The translations under genes and the position numbers were made by a program. DNA of 9,602 nucleotides. Source: Candidatus Kariarchaeota archaeon (GTDB lineage: Archaea > Asgardarchaeota > Heimdallarchaeia > Heimdallarchaeales > Kariarchaeaceae). Of the stretch, positions 6,875 through 9,602 are shown in pieces (positions within the stretch are counted from its first letter, which is position 1; each line of letters starts with the position of its first letter). The notes under the pieces were generated by a model. The model did not search any database, was not told where the DNA came from, and saw nothing but the letters and a program-made list of their open reading frames with translations. Where the stretch lies: positions 1-9,602 of the forward strand of contig JAEOUB010000287.1 of NCBI GenBank assembly GCA_016839545.1, written 5' to 3'.

Positions 6875-7399
6875 ATGGATCGTGCAGACATCCCTTCCTC
6901 TAGATCAGATTGGGCTGAGCTTGATTGGAAAGATGCACAATCCCACGTGGGGCAGTATCTGAAATTATCGGGGTACACTATGGTAGAAGAGATGCATTTT
7001 GATGACCACAAGCGTGCCGATGTGGTAGTCTACCGCCAATACGCAGATAGAATGATATTTGGAATTGTGGAGGTCAAATGCTACTCGAAAGTTTCTCAAT
7101 CATTGGAGAGAAGTGCCATGGAGCAAGCCCTGGGATATCTTGAATCACTATATTCACAAGTAAATCTACAAAAACGGTGGTCGACTAAGAAGAAATCATT
7201 TTTCGCAGCTATAGTTTTTACCAAGGACTATCCTGCGATTGATAGACATGAGATCTCATTCTATCAAAACAGGATAAATGAGGAGCTCTATGTTGAACAT
7301 CCGGTTCTGATCTCAACTACACCAGATTCTCTGTTAAAAAGATTGAGCCACCATTTTCCAGCTCACAATACACAGACCTCATTAGACGATTTCTATTGA
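6875..7399 (+). CDS. Small PD-(D/E)XK nuclease with C-terminal PCNA-binding PIP box
   Basis: A 174-residue predicted DNA nuclease. The PD-(D/E)XK core is visible: a leading helix (about 13-33), then RADVVVYR with D49, then the strand FGIVEVKCYS with E66 and K68 (the ExK motif), then a helix with EQALGYLESLYSQ (83-95). This layout fits Mrr/Holliday-resolvase/restriction-like nucleases that bind metal through the Asp and Glu. The last eight residues, QTSLDDFY (167-174), match the canonical PIP box Q-x-x-h-x-x-a-a (Q167, L170, F173, Y174), at the extreme C-terminus as in archaeal FEN1, RFC and other PCNA clients. This suggests recruitment to the sliding clamp and a role in replication or repair. 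The ATG at 6875 is the first usable start, because an in-frame TGA at 6809-6811 is followed by no earlier ATG, GTG or TTG. It is not NurA-like in length or motifs. Fold and PIP box are read directly; activity and pathway are inferred. Confidence 0.85.
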   Translation: MDRADIPSSRSDWAELDWKDAQSHVGQYLKLSGYTMVEEMHFDDHKRADVVVYRQYADRMIFGIVEVKCYSKVSQSLERSAMEQALGYLESLYSQVNLQKRWSTKKKSFFAAIVFTKDYPAIDRHEISFYQNRINEELYVEHPVLISTTPDSLLKRLSHHFPAHNTQTSLDDFY

Positions 7400-7405
7400 G
7401 TTTGA

Positions 7406-8920
7406 TTAGATCTGAACACCAGTGATGTGCTCAAGAACTGATTTCTCCAGAATTATAGGAGCTGCAGTTTGCATAAGAGCTATTGCTTCATCGAGTTTTC
7501 CTTCAGAGTGAGAATGGATCTCAAGAATTGGATCTCCTTTCTTCAATTCATCACCACGATCCACGTGAAGGACAACACCAGCCATTTTATCAGATGGTGC
7601 CCCAGCAGCACGAGCCATCATACCAACATTGTAGGAATCAATTGAGTACACAATATCACCACGCTCTGCAGTGATTGTGTGGCTGTAGGGAGCTCTAGGG
7701 ATGGAGTCAGAGGTTACCTTGGGGTCACCACCCTGAGCCTCAATAATCTCAATGAATTTTTTGTGTGCTTTTCCAGAGTCTAGGACCTGTTCAGCGACAT
7801 CATGACCCATTCCTCTGTCTGCATATCCCATCCCTTCCAGAATAAGCCCTGCCATTGAGAGTGCCTTTCTCTCTAGTGAAAGATGTCCTCGGTTTCCCTC
7901 AAGCACGTTGAGAACCTCCACCATCTCAAGAGATGGACCTATCATATTTCCAATCGGTTTATCACCGGGTGACACAATACATTCCACTTTGAGACCGATT
8001 TTGTTTCCTACTCCTGAAAAATCATATGCCAATCGGCGTGCATCCTCTCTTGAAGGTAATTTTGATCCTTTTCCTGTTGGAAGATCAATCACCACAAATT
8101 CAGCACCTGCAGCTTTCTTCTTGGCTAGAATGGATGCAATCATCATCTCCCTGGGGTCGACCTTGACCTGTTTCACACTGGATAAGAATTTGTCTGCTAC
8201 ATCTCCTAGTTTGACTGTCTCACCGTTCACCATACAACCGTTTGTGGATTCGACCACTTCAATTGCTTCCTCTCCAGTCAGATTGGGATTGGTCACTACC
8301 TCCAAGGCGTCGACTGTCCCTGCTGGACTCGTGATAGCTCGAGTTGAAACTTTGGGTATAACAAGATCCATAGCAGCAAGTATGGGGACTATGATTGGTG
8401 TTATCCTATTACCGGCTATTCCGCCAATGGAGTGTTTATCCACAACTTTGCGTCCTCTAAACTCCCACTTATCTGAATATCTGAGAATTGCTTCTGCCGC
8501 ACACACAATCTCTTTTTCCTGCATCCCATTGATCTCAACAGCAGTGCCAAAAGCGGCAACATGTGAATTGGTCAGTAACCCTGTATGTAAGGCATTCATG
8601 AAAGTGTCAATTTCCTGATCAGTTAGAGTTCGTTTCCTTATCTTCCTTCGAATGATCCTAGTTACTCCCTCAACTCCTGCAGGGATTACATCAATCTCCT
8701 GTCCGTCTGTTAATTTATTTTCTTTCATTTTCTCTGCTGAGAGTCCACCTATTCCCTGCTCAACTGATGAGGAAGTCAAAAGTCTGAACCCCATGTTACC
8801 ATCAGTTGATCTAATTAAGGTACCTGGAGATAACTCCATACTCTCTGCGGTCGTCGGGTGCAGGATAATATAATTACTCGGAACACCCTGAATTTCATGT
8901 TTGTAAATTTTCATTTTCAT
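7406..8920 (-). CDS. deoA: AMP phosphorylase (archaeal thymidine-phosphorylase family)
   Basis: Catalyses AMP + phosphate to adenine + ribose 1,5-bisphosphate, the first step of the archaeal nucleotide degradation route that feeds R15P isomerase and form III RuBisCO. The 504-residue length and an N-terminal extra domain of about 85 residues match archaeal AMP phosphorylases rather than bacterial DeoA of about 440. The phosphate/nucleoside motifs are clear: KHSIGGIAGNR (162-172), STRAITSPAGTVDALEV (192-208), then KKKAAGAEFVVIDLPTGKG (267-285) and GPSLEMVEVLN (328-338). I chose the ATG at 8920 because GTGATC (8932-8927), complementary to the 16S 3' end, lies 6 nt upstream. An in-frame GTG overlaps that site (8932) and an ATG lies at 8914. 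It has its own TATA promoter and is convergent with the nuclease gene, 6 bases between stops. Family assignment is secure. AMP rather than thymidine as substrate rests on the archaeal architecture. Confidence 0.93.
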   Translation of the reverse strand: MKMKIYKHEIQGVPSNYIILHPTTAESMELSPGTLIRSTDGNMGFRLLTSSSVEQGIGGLSAEKMKENKLTDGQEIDVIPAGVEGVTRIIRRKIRKRTLTDQEIDTFMNALHTGLLTNSHVAAFGTAVEINGMQEKEIVCAAEAILRYSDKWEFRGRKVVDKHSIGGIAGNRITPIIVPILAAMDLVIPKVSTRAITSPAGTVDALEVVTNPNLTGEEAIEVVESTNGCMVNGETVKLGDVADKFLSSVKQVKVDPREMMIASILAKKKAAGAEFVVIDLPTGKGSKLPSREDARRLAYDFSGVGNKIGLKVECIVSPGDKPIGNMIGPSLEMVEVLNVLEGNRGHLSLERKALSMAGLILEGMGYADRGMGHDVAEQVLDSGKAHKKFIEIIEAQGGDPKVTSDSIPRAPYSHTITAERGDIVYSIDSYNVGMMARAAGAPSDKMAGVVLHVDRGDELKKGDPILEIHSHSEGKLDEAIALMQTAAPIILEKSVLEHITGVQI

Positions 8921-8926
8921 AGTATT

Positions 8927-8932
8927 GATCAC
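8927..8932 (-). promoter_or_regulatory. Extended Shine-Dalgarno GTGATC for AMP phosphorylase
   Basis: GTGATC pairs with the GAUCAC at the 3' end of archaeal 16S rRNA. It is 6 nt from the ATG at 8920, which supports that start over the overlapping GTG at 8932. Confidence 0.6.
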
Positions 8933-8960
8933 GCTGTTTATTACAGAAAATTTTCCTCTA

Positions 8961-8970
8961 ATCTTATAAA
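8961..8970 (-). promoter_or_regulatory. TATA box for AMP phosphorylase
   Basis: The minus strand reads TTTATAAGAT, centred near 8966. A start about 26 nt downstream (near 8940) leaves a leader of about 20 nt that just contains the GTGATC ribosome site. AMP phosphorylase is therefore probably transcribed separately from the surface-protein gene upstream. Confidence 0.5.
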
Positions 8971-9017
8971 TGACATCATATGTTTGTATGTTATGATTGG
9001 AAACTCAGAGAATTCTG

Positions 9018-9022
9018 AAAAA
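9018..9022 (-). terminator. Possible oligo-T terminator after the surface-protein gene
   Basis: A minus-strand TTTTT about 46 nt beyond the TAA at 9069-9071 is followed by a short palindrome (AGAATTCT, 9008-9015). It lies between this gene's end and the AMP phosphorylase promoter. The rest of the 8971-9068 gap is AT-rich with no gene. Weak evidence. Confidence 0.3.
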
Positions 9023-9068
9023 TTGTGAATTGATTGTTTCTTAATTATTTGATTTAGTAGTTAGTGAT

Positions 9069-9602
9069 TTACCTTCTTCTTCTGAGGAATGAGACAAGAC
9101 CCATGGGGATCAGCATCAGACCAAGGAATGCAGCATCATATCCAATGAAACCGATACCCTCAGCAGTGTTGGTTGTCTGAGGAATGTCAGTGTTGATGGA
9201 TGCACCTACAGATGAGGATGCTGAATATGAACTTGAAGATGAGTCAGTGTTGGCAGACTGCTGTGAGTCTTGCTGTGCCTGAGATCCTGCCGCAAGTTCA
9301 AGAACTGAGGTTCCACCCACACTTTGACTGCCACCAGTATCGGCTCTTCCACCAAGTGTGGATTCACCAGCGATAACGAAGTAAGCAAAAGCGGGATACA
9401 GTGTACCTGCATCAGACTCAAGTCTGAAGGTCAGAGTGACTGTCTTGGTAGTACCTTCAGGAAGGTTGATACCACTGTAGTAGACCCAACCGTAATCACC
9501 TTGGACATTGCTTTGCTTGATTGCATCAGCATCATCAGATGAGTCCAGTAGAGTGAAATCAGCAGTTTCGTAGAACTGACCGAAGTAGACAGTAGTGTCA
9601 GC
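9069..9602 (-). CDS. Cell-surface protein C-terminus: Ser-rich stalk, membrane helix, Arg tail (5' truncated by window edge)
   Basis: The frame is open from the right edge to a TAA at 9069-9071, giving 177 visible residues of a longer protein. An internal ATG/GTG start would cut through a continuous domain, so I treat the N-terminus as missing. The visible part starts with a beta-rich extracellular-type stretch (about 1-85, with VYFGQFYETADFTL and TKTVTLTFRLES). A low-complexity linker rich in Ser, Thr, Gln and Ala follows (about 90-147, including a run of five Ser at 121-125). Then come a single hydrophobic helix (about 156-173) and a terminal RRRR (174-177). This is the layout of an archaeal surface protein anchored or sorted by its C-terminus, with the stalk a likely glycosylation region and the Arg tail in the cytoplasm. 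No PGF-CTERM-type signature is obvious. The ligand or role cannot be told from this fragment. Confidence 0.85.
   Translation of the reverse strand, partial: ADTTVYFGQFYETADFTLLDSSDDADAIKQSNVQGDYGWVYYSGINLPEGTTKTVTLTFRLESDAGTLYPAFAYFVIAGESTLGGRADTGGSQSVGGTSVLELAAGSQAQQDSQQSANTDSSSSSYSASSSVGASINTDIPQTTNTAEGIGFIGYDAAFLGLMLIPMGLVSFLRRRR

Noticed and set aside
6875..7399. NurA partner for the HerA-like ATPase
   Set aside because: The nuclease is far too short for NurA, is about 4 kb away and differently oriented, and its motifs fit a generic PD-(D/E)XK fold. The ATPase also lacks the HerA HAS barrel.
7908..8618. A 236-codon open frame on the plus strand antisense to AMP phosphorylase
   Set aside because: It lies wholly inside a gene whose protein motifs are unmistakable; the translation has no recognisable motif, and its length is a by-product of the codon use of the real gene.
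9069..9320. A separate 83-residue gene starting inside the surface-protein frame
   Set aside because: The same frame stays open to the right edge with coherent extracellular-domain sequence, so this is the C-terminal end of a larger protein.
1..9602. CRISPR, tRNA, rRNA, insertion sequences, phage or defence genes
   Set aside because: I found no spaced direct repeats, tRNA-like cloverleaf, transposase or integrase motif. The coding density and gene types look like ordinary chromosome.

Overview
This window looks like chromosomal DNA from an archaeon. The signs are TATA-box promoters about 25-30 nt upstream of start codons (several giving leaderless or near-leaderless transcripts), an archaeal-type AMP phosphorylase, a HerA/DUF853-like ATPase, and a nuclease ending in a canonical archaeal-style PCNA-interacting peptide. 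A lineage such as Asgard archaea (for example Thorarchaeota-like) is possible, but the sequence alone does not settle this. I see no rRNA, tRNA, CRISPR array, insertion sequence or integrase.

Layout from left to right. (1) Bases 1-685, minus strand: the first 228 codons of a multi-pass membrane protein that runs off the left edge. (2) Bases 795-2969, minus: a 724-residue HerA/FtsK-superfamily ATPase. (3) Bases 3105-6110, plus: a two-gene unit, phosphoglycerate kinase followed with zero spacing by an exported subtilisin-like protease. The protease carries a C-terminal domain resembling the GIFT (IFT52/GldG-like) or DUF4350 fold. (4) Bases 6111-6737, minus: an unrecognised protein with a C-terminal Cys/His zinc site, abutting the protease stop codon to stop codon. 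(5) Bases 6875-7399, plus: a small PD-(D/E)XK nuclease whose last eight residues are a perfect PIP box. (6) Bases 7406-8920, minus: AMP phosphorylase. (7) Bases 9069-9602, minus: the C-terminal part of a cell-surface protein with a Ser-rich stalk, a membrane helix and an Arg tail, running off the right edge.

The window is gene-dense. No gap between genes exceeds about 150 bases, and both convergent pairs (protease/zinc protein; nuclease/AMP phosphorylase) have 0-6 bases between stop codons. Terminators for those genes must therefore lie inside the opposing genes. Metabolism is represented by phosphoglycerate kinase (glycolysis/gluconeogenesis) and AMP phosphorylase (first step of archaeal AMP degradation, leading to 3-phosphoglycerate when R15P isomerase and form III RuBisCO are present; neither is in the window). 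The two pathways meet at 3-phosphoglycerate, but the genes are not adjacent. DNA maintenance is represented by the HerA-like ATPase and the PIP-box nuclease, and the cell surface by the protease, the stalked anchor protein and the membrane protein.

Most worth following up: the short PD-(D/E)XK nuclease with a terminal PIP box, which looks like an undescribed PCNA-recruited nuclease, and the subtilase fused to a GIFT-like domain and coupled to pgk.
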